Positions 1 to 11,545 of a DNA stretch of 64,000 nucleotides are shown piece after piece. The notes below the pieces were generated by a model. That model made no database searches, was not told the DNA's origin, and saw nothing but the letters and a program-made list of their open reading frames with translations. The stretch comes from Haliotis asinina (lineage: Eukaryota > Mollusca > Gastropoda > Lepetellida > Haliotidae): NCBI RefSeq assembly GCF_037392515.1, contig NC_090291.1, positions 14,138,501-14,202,500 of the forward strand, read 5' to 3'. Every line of letters starts with the position of its first letter. The stretch's first letter is position 1. Position numbers and translations under genes: made by a program.

Positions 1-1447
1 AAATACACATATACTACGATTAAAAACAGTGGAAAGTCTAAATGTACTTGGAATGTTTTGGGATTACGTGCCCTCTCAGGAGGAGAATAATTTTACAATA
101 CTTCAGCCCCCTTTGAGGGTAGAGCCGCTATAATTCTAGCTACTAATCTAAACTGCCAATTATTAAAATACATCTGTTTACAGAAACATATAGCTAAAAA
201 TTCAACCAGGAAATCGATTTCCTTTGAAAAACCAACGACTAAATGAGTACTAACACTGCTAAAAAGATCCTTGATAGTTTTGACATTGAAATATTTATCC
301 CTGCTTTTTTTTAAAGCCTGAAGGCAAGAAAGCGAGTCGGAATAGATTATATACTGTTTATGTTTAGGGTGTCTTTGTATATATTTAAGAGGCGTTAATA
401 TGGCTTTAGCTTCAGCTGTTAAAATAGAACTGTTGTCTGGTAATCTAAACGATATTGTTCTGGATCCAATGGCAGTGGTACAAGCCACTGCGCCACCGTC
501 CTTGGATCCATCTGTAAATAAGAATTTATGATTGCTATATTTATGTTTTAACTGATTATATTGTTGTTTGTATTGTAATTCATTAGTTTCTGATTTTTAA
601 ATGATGTTAACGTTAGGTCAACTTGTGGCCTAACCAAATGCCAAGAGGGAGAAGAAAGAAGACAGAAAGGAGCTATATTTTGCAGCTCAATGCCGGCAGC
701 AGAAGTAAATGGTTTAATCCTGTGCCCTAGAGGCGGAACAAGAAAAGATTTCTTGTTGTATTAATCCTCATAAACAGGACTGAAAACACAGTTATATGCA
801 GGATTAGATTCATTAGAGTATAATTTAGTAATGTACTGTAAAGCTAACTTTATACGGCGCTGCTCAAGAGATGGTTCATCAGTCTAAATGTAGAGACTGT
901 CAATAGGTGATGTTCTCAAAGACACAAGACAAACTCTTAGACCTTGATGATGGACACAATCTAATAGTTTTAAGTTGCCTTTGCAGGCTCCACCATAGAC
1001 GATGGAGCCATAATCAAGTTTAGAACGCACGAGTGATCGCTATATAAGGGCAGCTTAATCCCCTCCCCATTTAGAATTTGAAACCACTTTCAACAGGTCA
1101 AATGCTTTCTGGCATTTAGTTTTAAGTGATTTAATATGCTGTAAAAACGTTAAGTTTGAATCCATACGACTTCCGTCACAACTTTAATTGGCGTGCCATC
1201 TGGAGACAGTTCAGGGTGTTTATGTTGTTTGTATTGACGACGAATATATAGGCAGTTAGTTTTTGATTTAGAGAATTTACGGCCGTTTTCGAAACACCAT
1301 TTATTAATCTATTTTAAACACAACTGCAATTGCCGTTCAATGGTATGCATGTTTTAAATACAAGAAATATTAAAATCATCCACAAATAACGATCCATCAA
1401 TTGAATCGTTTAAAACTTTTGATAAACTATTTATCTTTATACTAAAA
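1..1447 (-). mobile_element. Nimb-like LINE copy A, 3' half (RNase H and RT end)
   Basis: 3' half of an I-superfamily LINE read on the minus strand. From 600 down to 93 it encodes an RNase H segment close to that of the full-length LINE at 1,448 (shared words include DNSSILTAEA and YSDSLSCLQAL). From about 1,460 down to 1,354 it encodes the RT palm words INSLSKVLND and FVDDFNI. The stretch between is alignable RT thumb with stops and frameshifts. It is interrupted at 1,447 by a younger LINE and resumes at 7,428. The 3' UTR runs off the window start. Non-functional. Confidence 0.85.
1434..1447. repeat. Target-site duplication, left copy
   Basis: The 14-mer tctttatactaaaa abuts the GTGA-rich 3' end of the inserted LINE. 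The same 14-mer is at 7,414-7,427. Confidence 0.85.
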
Positions 1448-1964
1448 GTGAGTGAGTTAATATTTATCGTCACATCGGCAATCTTGCAGCCATATCGTGA
1501 CGAGAACAAGTAATACTGACATTGTAGAATGAATGAATATAAGAAAATAAAACCCTGTTGACAATGAACAGTAAAAACACTAGTAAATATCACAGATATA
1601 CATTTAAGACTAGTGATTACATCTAAAACAGTTTAACTATAGTGAACAAGACAATATAAAAATGGGCTATGGATTGCCAACAACTGAAGGTAGATCACCA
1701 TACAAGGGACCATGGGGACTTACATTACTTTTGCTACCTGCATGGACCCCAGCTGGATTTACACCATCCCCTCAGTCGCTAGCAATTTAGTCTCATATAG
1801 CCATACATTTAAAAGAACACATATATTACGATTAAAAGAGCGGAGTGTTTGAATTTACTTTGAACGTTTGTGGACTTAAGTACCCTCTCAGGAGGACAAT
1901 AATTTTACAGTACTTTAACCCCCCTTGAGGGGTTAAATCATAAAATCATAAAATATTTATCTAT
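1448..1964 (-). other. LINE B 3' UTR and ACTC tail
   Basis: Non-coding 3' UTR. Its final 60 bp (plus strand 1,448-1,512) contain the words cacatcggcaat and agccatatcgtgacgagaac, which recur more than a dozen times in the window as 5'-truncated LINE copies. Confidence 0.8.
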
Positions 1965-4091
1965 TTACAATTCATTTAACAAATCTGATTCTTTTAAAAA
2001 TGCAATAATTAAATGACCACTGTTATTGTTAAAAAGATCCTTCATAGTTCGGGATTTAAAATAGTTATCCCTTGTGATGGAATATTCAACACAGTCAAGC
2101 AAAACATGTTTGACCGTGATTATTTCATCACAAGGGATGCAGAACGGAGGATCCTCTCCTTTCAATAAGTATTCATAAGTATATCTCGTATGGCCAATAC
2201 GACATCGTAGCAAGATGACCTCTTCAAACCTGGACTGACGACCCAAGTAGGTATAACCAATATAGGGCTTTATTGCATGTAATTTATTGATACCCACTTT
2301 GGTGTCCCACTTCCTCTGCATCAGATCACGGATATACGCTCTAATTGCAGCTTTATAATCAGAGTATGGAATATGAAGTGGTGTTACAGATTTGTTGAGT
2401 GCTGCCTTGGCAGCAAGATCGGCCATTGTGTTCCCAGAAATGCCCACGTGGCTGGGTAACCAACAGAAGACGATGTCGTATTGGCCAGTAGCAAGATCAT
2501 TATACAATTCAATAATTTCAATTAAAAGCGGATGTTTACAAGAAATAGTTTTAATCGCCTGAAGACAAGAAAGGGAGTCTGAATAGATTATGTATTGTTT
2601 ACGTTTCGGGTGTCTTTGAATATATTTAAGAGCTGTTAATATGGCGTTAGCTTCAGCTGTAAAAATAGAACTATTATCTGGTAATCTAGAAGATATTGTT
2701 GTGGATCCAATGACAGTGGCACAAGTCACTGTGCCACCGTCCTTGGACCCATCTGTAAATAAGGATGTATAATTGCTATATTTATGCTTCATTTGATTAT
2801 ATTCCTGTTTATATTGTAATTCATTCGTTTCTGATTTTTTAAATGTAGTTAATGTTAGGTCAACTTGTGGCCGCACTAGTTGCCAAGGAGGAGAAGAAAG
2901 AAGACGGGAGGGGGCTATGTTTTCCAGCTGAATGCCGTCTGAAGAAAGAAAGGGTTTCATTCTATGCCCTAGAGGTGGAATCAGAGAAGATTTCTTGTTG
3001 TATAAATCTTCGTAAAGGGGATTGAAGACACAATTAAATGCAGGGTTGGATTCATTAGAGTATAATTTGGTAATGTACTGTAAAGTTAATTTTATACGTC
3101 GCTGCTCAAGAGATGGTTCATCAGCCTCAACGTAGAGACTGTCGATAGGTGATGTTCTACAAGACCCAAGACAAAGTCTTAGACCTTGGTGATGGACAGA
3201 ATCAAGAAGTTTCAGGTTGTGTTTGCAAGCTCCACCATATACGATGGAGCCATAATCGAGTTTTGAACGGACAAGTGATCTGTATAAATGTAGGAGAGTT
3301 GCTTGATCCCCTCCCCACTTTGAGTTGGATACCACTTTTAATACATCGAGTGACTTCAAGCATTTTGTTTTTAGTGATTTGATATGCGGCAAAAAGGTTA
3401 AGTGGGAATCGAAAATTAGACCCAAGAACTTAATCTCCTTTACAACTTTGATGGGAGAACCATTTAAAAGTAGTTCTGGGTCCTTATGCGGCTTATATTT
3501 TCTACAAAAATGTATACAATTAGTTTTCGATTTAGAAAATTTAAAGACATTTTCTAGACACCATTTATTTATTTTGTTTAAACACAATTGCAATTGCCGT
3601 TCGATAGTATGCATATTTTTACCTCGACAAGAAATATTAAAATCATCCACAAATAATGATCCATCAACTGAATCATTTAAAACCTTGGATAAACTGTTTA
3701 TCTTGATGCTAAAAAGTGTTACTGACAAAATGCTGCCTTGTGGAAAACCCTGATCCTGATTATAATGGTCAGACAGGGTTGAACCCACTCGGACTTGAAA
3801 CTGCCTGTCTTTTAAAAATTGTGAGATAAAAAGAGGCAAACGACCCCTTAAACCGAAGTCATGTAAATCCTTTAAAATGCCATGCTTCCAAGTGGTATCG
3901 TATGCTTTCTCCAAATCAAAGAATATCGATACTGCATGTTGTTTATTTACTAAAGCGTTTTTGACAAAGGATTCCAGACGTACCAAATGGTCAATGGTAC
4001 TACGATTTTTCCTGAAACCACATTGAATATTTGTTATAAAATTATTGGTTTCAAGATACCAAGTCAATCTATTGTTCACCATTCGTTCCAT
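1965..4091 (-). pseudogene. LINE B ORF2, RT palm/thumb and RNase H
   Basis: 708 codons. RT motifs in order: FRKNRSTIDHL (about residue 26), IFFDLEKAYDT (about 55), FPQGSILS (about 115), SLFVDDFNIS (catalytic FVDD, about 145) and FLGLIFDSHLTF (about 220). A LINE C-terminal linker follows, then RNase H with the acidic residues in LFTDGSKDGG, FTAEANAIL, YSDSLSCL and the late GISGNTMADLAAKA. It probably reverse-transcribes its own RNA at a nicked target. The ATG at 4,091 is internal: homologous coding continues upstream as VVPIPKP...NYRPISLTS to a TAG at 4,191-4,193. That TAG lies where a Trp codon would read through, so this is the 3' part of one broken ORF2. Confidence 0.9.
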
Positions 4092-4190
4092 GGTTTTACA
4101 GACACAACTCGTTAAAGAGATTGGCCTGTAATTCGAAGGAGCAGTATGATCACGGCAAGGCTTTGGTATGGGAACTACAATGGTATTACG

Positions 4191-4793
4191 CTATGAATCT
4201 GGGAAGGTCCCTGTAGTCCATATCGTGTCAAATATATTTAGCAGTGTTTCCAGGCATGATTCAGGTAAATGTTTCAGAAGTTGATACTGAATACCATCAG
4301 AACCTGTTGCTGTATCATGAGCTTGCTCAAGGGCTGTATATAGCTCATGTAATGAAAATAGTTCATTATAGTCTTCACCATTGTCTGAGTTAAAATTGAT
4401 TTTTTTCTTCTCCTCCTGTTTCTGGTATTTCTGAAACTCAGGGACGTAATTTGATGAAGACGAATGTTTGGCGAGAGTTACACCAATCTTATTGGCAATA
4501 TCACCCTTATCTGTCAAGACATCGTCACCATCCTTCAGATGGTGCACCGTTGATTTGCAACCTTTACCCTTTATTCGTTGAATCATATTCCACACTTTTG
4601 AAACTGGTGTGCGGGAATTTATCTTAGAAACATAATTTCGCCAAGATTGACGCTTATTCTGCTTCTCGGCCTTCTTCCTGTTCTTTCTGGCCTGTTTCCA
4701 TTCATCATTAAACCATGGTTTACGAACGTGTGGGATTGCAGAGGACTTAGGTATAGTTTCATTAGCTATATTCTTCAGTTTATCAGAGAACAC
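4191..4793 (-). pseudogene. LINE B ORF2, EN-RT linker and RT N-terminus
   Basis: 200 codons covering the segment between endonuclease and RT palm, with a Lys/Arg-rich stretch (about residues 28-50) and HDTATGSDGIQYQLLKHLPE, the usual start of a LINE RT domain. It ends at TAG 4,191-4,193 inside the phrase TGTFPDS*RNT, where relatives normally have Trp. It overlaps the endonuclease frame at about 4,775-4,805, where a frameshift separates the two. Confidence 0.85.
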
Positions 4794-5575
4794 TGAATCG
4801 GATCCAGACTTTTGACAAAAACGTCATTATTCAAGTTTTCAGTGCAGAGTGTCTGAAATAATGGCCAGTTGGCCTTACTAAAATTCCACCTAGTTGCAGG
4901 TGGGTTATCAGTAGGATTTATAGCTGTGAGAATTGTTGGAAAATGGTCACTTCCACAAAGGTCATCATGGACTGACCATTCAAACTCATTGTATATATCG
5001 GGATCTGAGAGTGACAAATCAAGTGCAGAATACGTTCCTGTACCAGGATGTAAATACGTGGCTGATCTATCATTAAATATGCATACGTTGTTATTAGATA
5101 TGACGTCTTCAAGTATTTTCCCTTTATTGTTAGTATCAGTACTTCCCCATAAAGGGTTATGTCCATTAAGATCACCCATGATAATACAGGGTTTGGGAAG
5201 TTGGTCGTATAGCTCCTGAAGATCAAACGGCTGAACAGCTGAAGACGGTGAAATGTACAGGGAACAAAGCGTGAACGTTATTTGTAAAGAAAGCCGTATA
5301 GCAACAGCCTGAAGATTGCTTTTAAGTGGAACAGGGCTATGAATAACACCCTGCCTCACCAAAACAGAAGCACCACCAGTGGCTTTATCACCTGCAGGTG
5401 AAAACGAATGAAATGAGTTATACTGGCGCAAGTAAAATCTATCTGTACTTTTCAGGTATGTCTCTTGTAAACTAAAAGCTGATGGTTTAAAATCTTGTGT
5501 TAATAGTTGAAGATCATTAATATTGTTTCTAAGGCCTCTGCAATTCCACTGGATAACATTATGACAGCAACTCAT
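4775..5575 (-). pseudogene. LINE B ORF2, APE-type endonuclease
   Basis: 266 codons of exonuclease-endonuclease-phosphatase fold. Motifs: QWNCRGLRNN (residues 9-18), the catalytic Glu in SLQETYL (about 35), MGDLNGHNPLWG (about 133), DLSLSDP (about 188) and the terminal GSDHFP (about 208). It nicks the target DNA. The ATG at 5,575 overlaps the ORF1 stop by 17 nt. The frame is lost near 4,800. Confidence 0.88.
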
Positions 5576-6870
5576 GGGGGCTCAATTGGAGAGCGTGAAC
5601 GAGACGAAGTCCCTTTATGCTGGGCATGTCTCCATCCATATCTAGTGGTTCATAGGTGTTATGAACCTCTACAGGCACTTGTAATGGTAAAGGCACCTCA
5701 ATATGTTTAAGGGCCCTGGCTTCCTTTCGTCTTTGTTGTTTCTGTTCTTTTCTGGACATTGTTGTTTTCCTTTCAGGTTCATGCTGAGTTTTTGGTTCAG
5801 GCATCATATCTGTCTCAGTGGATGTTCCTGTATCCTCATCAGAAATTGTATACAGAATGTTCTGATTTTCTGAGACCCAGGAAATGGAGGTCTGGCACTC
5901 GTGATCAACTGTTGGACGGGAGGTAGATACGACAGCAGAGTAAGTTTTTTGTGTGGAGATTCTATCAGTGACTGGTAACAGTTTCTTTGCCTCAGCAAAA
6001 GATATATACTTGGTGTGTTTAAGTTTGAGAATATGAGCTTGTGACTGGACAGGATCGTGATGAGGACATGTGATCTCCGTGACAGTTTGCACATTTGATA
6101 GTATTTGTGCAGTCGGCATTCTCATGTTTCTCACCACAACGAGAACATTTTGGGGAGTTTTTGCACGTGTTAGCACCGTGTCCGAACAGCTGACATTTAA
6201 AGCACCGAAGTGGATTAGGGATGTATACTTCCACCTCAATATTAAAGTACCCAGCTTTAATTGATTTTGGTACTGTAGCAAGACAAAACGTCAACAGATA
6301 CGTGTTTGTTTTGACAGTGTTATCGCCATGTTTTCCTGTGAATCTTTTCACAGAGGTGACACCTTGAGACTTAAGTTCTGCTGTGATATCAACTTCCGAC
6401 ATGCCAGAGAGACATTTTGCCCGATCACGAACAATGCCTCTACACGAATTCAACGTTCTGTGTGGTGACACAGCAATCCTTGTATTTGCAAACTGACGAG
6501 CTTTAAGCAAATTAACAGCCTGTTGTTTTCTGGCACATTCCACCAGCAAGGAACCTGTTCTAAGCCGAGTAACGTTTTTCACTTCGCCGCATATTCCTGC
6601 AATTGCTTTCGATATTGCAAAAGGGTTCAGTTTTAATGGTTGTCCTTCAGTTCCCTGGACAACCAGGAAACGGGGCCAAGAATCTAAAGTTGTTCTTTCT
6701 GATTCATCATCAGAAGACGAGACAGTTTCTAAGTCTACATGCTTTCTCTTGGATTTAGATCGAGAATCAGAGAGTTGTTGGGAAGCCATAATGAATGGAT
6801 GTAGATTCGACATCCCTGCTCCCCACCCACCATGGAGTGTCAACAAGGACGGTGTTAAAGTGGAAACCAA
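5559..6870 (-). pseudogene. LINE B ORF1, Gag-like zinc-knuckle protein
   Basis: The probable start is the ATG at 6,789 (MASQQLSDSRSKSKRKH); an in-frame ATG at 6,870 lies in 5' UTR conserved with other copies. The N-terminal part has an RRM-like core (WPRFLVVQG, FAISKAIAGI, GSLLVECA). It is followed by three knuckles: CFKCQLFGHGANTC, CSRCGEKHENADC and CANCHGDHMSSSRSC. One frameshift near 6,030-6,060, just after the third knuckle, moves the ORF to the frame that ends at 5,559. It probably binds LINE RNA in a ribonucleoprotein. Confidence 0.87.
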
Positions 6871-7413
6871 CGATGAAACACCAGGGTTACAGGGATGTTA
6901 TACTCAAGCAATACAGACACAGGTAGCCAATACTGTCAAAAAGAATAGATGTCAGGTTGGTTCCATCCATGACAATTTCTAAAGACAATTAGAACCTGGA
7001 GGTCAGTAATGCCAGATTGGCCCATGAGCCACCGCCTTCTGGCATAGTGCTCTAGGCAAAACAATATCATGAATAATTTGAATTTAAAATAGCCAAGACC
7101 AGAAAAATAGATATGTGCAATAATACTAACTATGCACAGGGCCTGGCGTGACCAGCCGATTGATTGAACCGGGCCCATTCAACCACCCGTCTAGGTGAAG
7201 TCAGGGCCAAAGTGGTGTGTTGAGCAACAGGAACACGGTTGCAGGCCCCTATTGCCCTCAACCACCAGGATCCCCTCCTCCACCGACACAGGGCCGCAAC
7301 CCACGGCCAACGGGTTGGTGGACCAAATATGCCCCCGGGTCCACAACGGGGGTTTGGCGAGCACTTAGCGTTACCCAGCACCCACCACGAGGAGGTGGCT
7401 CGCCACGAGTGCC
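6871..7413 (-). other. LINE B 5' UTR
   Basis: Non-coding, with a GC-rich block at 7,130-7,413 (words ctcctccaccgacacagg and gcgttacccagca). Diverged copies occur at 8,482-8,767, 26,576-26,795, 34,735-35,192, 36,300-36,545 and near 61,210. Short ORFs inside are fortuitous. It presumably contains the internal Pol II promoter; this is inferred from the LINE type. Confidence 0.75.
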
Positions 7414-7427
7414 TCTTTATACTAAAA
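7414..7427. repeat. Target-site duplication, right copy
   Basis: Identical 14-mer to 1,434-1,447. It follows the 5' end of the inserted LINE; beyond it the host LINE RT sequence continues in register. Confidence 0.85.
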
Positions 7428-8767
7428 AGTGTGACAGACAAAATACTGGCTTGTAGAACACCCTGATCCTGATTGTAATGATCAGACAGGGCGTTTTGCA
7501 CAAATGATTCCAAACGCACTAAGTGATCGACTGTACTTCTGTTTTACGGAAACCACATTGTATATCTGTGATAAGGTTATTAGTTTCGAAGCACCAATCA
7601 AGTTGATTCTTTTTCATGCGTTCCATGGTCTTGCAAACACATCTAGTTAGTGAAATAGGTCGATAATTGGCGTCATGCCATGAGGGAGGAAAGTTACCCG
7701 ATGTCCAAATATCATCAATATTTAGAAGAGTTTCCTGGCAGGATTCTGATAAATGCTTCAGGAGTTGATAATGTATGTTATCAGCTCCTGTAGCAGTATC
7801 GTGGGCTTGATCAAGAGCGGCATATGGCTCATGAATAGAAAAGAGTTCATTATAGTCTTCCCCGTTATCAGAACTGAAGTTAATAGTTTTCTTTTCTTGT
7901 TGTTTTTGGTATTGCTGGAATTTAGGTACATAATTAGAAGAGGAAGAGTGTTTAGCGAGGGTTTCCCCCAGTTTATTCGCAATATCTGATTTATCTGTTA
8001 GTTATTGATCTCCATATTTTAGATGATGGACAGTAGATTCAGTACCTTTACCTTTAATTTTTTGGACCATGTTCCATACATTAGACATGGGTGTCCGAGA
8101 ATTTATTTTGGATACATAATTTTGCCAAGATTGGCGTTTGTTCTGTTTAAAAGTTCACCGCGTTTCAGCAATTAACATTTTAATTTTTTTTAACTATGCA
8201 CCATAGGATGGCGACGGAAATAATGTTCTGCTTTTTTCCTTGCCTTCCTAGCTTGTTTGCATTCATCGTTGAAGCATGCTTTTCTTATGTGTGGAACTGC
8301 AGAGGAAGTTGGTATACACTCATGAGCTATGGAATTCAATTCATCAGAAAAGCATTTAATAGCATCAGGAACGTCAATAAAACGTTCAGGTTTTTCAGCA
8401 CACAGTGTTTCATATAAAGCAGGAACATCAGATGGAGCTACAGGTTTTATTAAAGTAGGAAAATGGTCACTTCCACACAGAGCCATCGCCTTCTGGCCAT
8501 AAGACTCTAGGCAAAGTTCTAAACATCATAATTCAAAATCAAACATGATTTAGACAATAAAACCAAGACCAAAATTACATCAATTCCAAATCATGCTTGT
8601 GCAATGATAAATAAATAAATAAATATATATATTCCATGCACAGGGATAGGCATGACCAGCCGATTGGTTGAACCGGGGTCATTCAACCTCCTGTCAAGGT
8701 GAAGTAGGGGCCAAAGGGGTGTTTTGAGCCCTCAAGCCCCAGACTCCCGTCCTCCACCGACACAGGG
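7428..8767 (-). mobile_element. Nimb-like LINE copy A, 5' half, internally deleted
   Basis: Continuation of the host LINE across the nested insertion. RT N-terminal sequence runs from 7,428 to about 8,150, then an insertion of about 60 bp, then the EN-RT linker to 8,486 (ALCGSDHFP at the end of the endonuclease). At about 8,482 the sequence jumps to LINE 5' UTR, so most of EN and all of ORF1 are deleted. Many stops. It is cut at 8,767 by the LTR element. Confidence 0.8.
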
Positions 8768-8980
8768 TCAATCTGGTCAAGCTGGCGCAAACGGTCACGC
8801 TCCCTGGGAAACACTACGTGTGTTATCCTTACATCATAAGGTCGACACACATGGTCAGTCTGACAGTGCACCAAAGGTTAGTTAGGGAATATAACAACCT
8901 ACTTTAACGTAATTCCTAAAAAATAATACAACCATCCAGAGTGACCATCGATATAACCCTGACAACCTGGAATGTTGTGG

Positions 8981-8987
8981 TATAAAA
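8981..8987 (+). promoter_or_regulatory. LTR TATA box
   Basis: TATAAAA in the 5' LTR. The 3' LTR has tataaca at 18,014-18,020, a mutated version. Confidence 0.55.
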
Positions 8988-9029
8988 GTAGGAAGCTTGA
9001 GTTGTATATAGCCGGTGAAGGCTACGTCA

Positions 9030-9083
9030 CTCTGCCTTCGCCAAATAAACGCTCAACTTAGCAGCCTTTCCTGTTGTTTAAGG
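9030..9083 (+). repeat. 54-bp LTR-internal repeat, first copy, with AATAAA and splice donor
   Basis: Begins ctctgccttcgccaaataaa and ends gttgtttaagg. It recurs at 9,569-9,622 and, in the 3' LTR, at 18,073-18,126 and 18,623-18,676. Only the first copy in each LTR continues as gtaaga, a good 5' splice site (gt at 9,083-9,084). Confidence 0.75.
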
Positions 9084-9665
9084 TAAGACATTTCTTCTTG
9101 GTTAACTTAATTTATCTTTCCCATCTAAATATGTTAATTAAAAGTTAGGAATAGGTCTTCATTATAGTAGCCTTAAATCTCACTGACAATATTCCCTCTT
9201 GCGACTGTACATATCTGTATATACGTTTTTAGTGTGTTAGGGCACTGTCTGCACGGCAATATCCCAACTATGAGTATGCGTACCAATGTCAAAAACTACA
9301 AAGTTATCACATTCAGAGATGCATACTCATACTGTCGGTTTGCCTGCAGACACGTGCCGATAGAAATGAGTTGTGTCATCTCTGTAAATTCTAAAACTAA
9401 ATTCTAAATTTACTAAACATATTATTACTGTGTTTTAAACATGTCAGTTTTACTAAGTACATTCTCATAATGATTAAATAATAAGTGCACGCTATTTAAT
9501 GATTATTGTGAATATGTATACTGCCTCTGTAGACTACCTCTGTATACTGCCTCTATCTCTATACATGACTCTGCCTTCGCCAAATAAACGCTCAACTCAG
9601 CAGCCTTCTCTGTTGTTTAAGGAGCCAGCCAGTCTTGACATTGCTACCGTTGCTAATTTCCCACT

Positions 9666-10586
9666 GTGGCAACAATCGACCCTCCAACAACACCAGCCAT
9701 GTCCCATCTACAGTTATCACGCTATACTGGAACACACGACGCCACAACATGGTGGGCAGACTTTGAATCATGGACAAAGCTGCAACAAGCTTCCAACCAA
9801 AAGGCTTGCCTGATGCTTCCGTTCCTTCTTGAACGCCCAGCAAAACACTGGCACCAGTTACTGTGGGACGAGCACAAGTCCGACCTGAGGGAAGTGAAGC
9901 TAGCCTTTCTGGAACGGTTCTCCAGGTCAGGATATTTTGACCTGACAGTTTTGTCTATGAGTAACAAGACATCAGAGAAAGTAGGAAATTACCTCATCAA
10001 GGTGCAAGAGGCCACACTATAAGCTGGCATCCCTGCTAAACTATTGGTAGCCATCACAGTCAACGGACTTCTACCATCACTCAAGCAGTGGGTGTTTAAC
10101 AAGGAGCCCAAATCCATGGAAGAAGTCCGCCACCATGCCCAGCTCGCCGAGAAGGCAGATGAAAGTACCATGCCTCTCAAGTTAACCTCGTCGATCAAGT
10201 TGACAAGCTGTCTGGTCTTATTAAGTCCCTCTTGGAAGTCAGACAGGAACAGACAGTAGCTGCAACACCTCCTGCTCCTATGCCAGCAGAAAGGAAGAGA
10301 TCACACCCGCACCTGAACAATCAGCGATATCAGCATCAACCTCACCATCAAAATAGACATTTGTATCATAGCCAACCCAACCATGAAGTCAGCGCCACCT
10401 AGCCAGTCAAATTACCCCAGCCATCCACCCCATTTATATCAACCAAATTTCCCAACTCACTTAAACAAACTCCAGTACCATTCCAACCCTCAGTATGACA
10501 GACCTGAACACAGATGCAATGACTGTGGAGGGTCATGTCAGGATCGTACCCGCTGCCCCCATTTTAGAACATATTATGAATTCTGA
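9666..10586 (+). pseudogene. LTR element gag
   Basis: Capsid-like start SRYTGTHDATTWWADFESW and LLERPAKHWHQLL (about residues 20-65), typical of retrotransposon Gag. It breaks at about 10,022 (TAA) and continues in another frame with VNGLLPSLKQWVF and MEEVRHHAQLAEKA, then a Gln/His/Pro-rich region. It ends with a knuckle-like CNDCGGSCQDRTRC in which the usual His is not in its normal place. The first codon of the open frame is GTG; an original ATG may have mutated. Forms the particle shell. Confidence 0.75.
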
Positions 10587-10798
10587 GGCAGAAATGGACA
10601 CCCCCATTCCCTCTGTATGTCTGACATTTTCGCTAAGGTAAATCAGCAATAGGAACTCGTCCCTCTGAAGTCGGGCACCACAGAAAACCTTTAAAACCTG
10701 AACCCTTAAAGTCTGGAACATCAGTCAGTGCTAATAAACCAATCCCTAATTCTTATCCAAGACAACCAGTAGATAGTTGTTGTCAATCTGTTCCCAAA

Positions 10799-11545
10799 AT
10801 GTCAGATCCAGAACAGGTATCTTTAGTTACCTCCCTTACCAAAACTACTATTCAGGTCAAGGTCAAACAGGTTAAAACTACAGCGTTGGTAGATACAGGT
10901 ACTACAATTAGTTGTATTCACATGAAATTATTTCACAAAATAGGAATTTCAGAATCTGATTTACAACAGTCTCATTTAACTGAGACATTAGGTGTAGGTG
11001 GCGAGCGACATCCTGTCCTTGGGTCAACTACACTTGATATCAACATAGGTCACGCTAAGTATTCTCAAACATTTCATGTCTTTTCCTCATTACATCATAC
11101 TGTCATTCTTGGTATGGATCTTTTGCAGACTAACAAAGTTACCATAGATCTGTCAACACGAACAGTCAATCTTCATGATGGCTTTTATGAGTTTATATCA
11201 GTGTCCCTGTTAACAACCATTGCAGGACTTGTTAGACCTGTACGGACTGTTAATATCCAACTCAATGCTCAGGCTGATATTCCAGTCCATATTTCATACT
11301 GTCCACCAGACAAACTCCTTCTGTTAGAACCTTATCAATGCTTACAGAAACTAAAGTTACAAAGTGCCAAATGTCTAATCAACAACTTCAACGGTAAAAC
11401 TTACATGAGATTTCTCAATCCAAACAGCCATTCAGTCAAACTCAGTTGTCGTAAAGTTGTTGCCTCTGCTTCTGCCATTGAGCCTTCTATTCATATATAC
11501 AACAGAGAAACCTGTTTCCCCTTTTGTCAACTCTCTGTCATCTAA
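10799..11545 (+). pseudogene. LTR element aspartic protease
   Basis: Open for 248 codons. The retropepsin active site is ALVDTGTTIS (about residues 32-41), followed by ETLGVGGERHPVLG and the late VILGMDLLQTNKV (about 104-116), the two conserved parts of Gypsy proteases. It cleaves the Gag-Pol precursor. The reading frame ends at 11,545 before the RT; RT sequence continues in the overlapping +1 frame from 11,457. Confidence 0.82.

Larger units (their letters stand above)
1448..7413 (-). mobile_element. Nimb-like LINE copy B, full length, nested in copy A
   Basis: A 5,966-bp non-LTR retrotransposon on the minus strand. Reading 5' to 3' it has a GC-rich 5' UTR (7,413-6,790), ORF1 with three zinc knuckles, ORF2 with APE endonuclease, RT and RNase H, a 3' UTR and an ACTC-type tail (starts gtgagtgagttaat on the plus strand). 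EN plus RT plus RNase H in this order is characteristic of the I superfamily; Nimb-like is my clade guess. The 14-bp duplication on both sides and the uninterrupted host LINE across the empty site show a complete, nested insertion. Coding lesions are few: one frameshift in ORF1, one frameshift and one nonsense codon in ORF2. Confidence 0.9.
8768..9668 (+). repeat. 5' LTR
   Basis: Alignable from tcaatctgg (8,768) to ccactgt (9,667) with 17,801-18,722. It contains TATAAAA, AATAAA motifs and a splice-donor-like aaggtaaga. The boundaries are set by where similarity stops. Confidence 0.8.

Noticed and set aside
3149..3753. Plus-strand open frames opposite LINE ORF2
   Set aside because: They are antisense shadows of RT coding sequence with no motifs.
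7217..7466. Overlapping open frames on both strands in the GC-rich block
   Set aside because: They lie in the LINE 5' UTR, which recurs elsewhere with frames broken; GC richness alone explains them.
8768..8780. Clean insertion of the LTR element into the LINE 5' UTR
   Set aside because: The LINE 5' UTR does not resume after 18,722 and no target duplication was found, so the boundary may be a later deletion.
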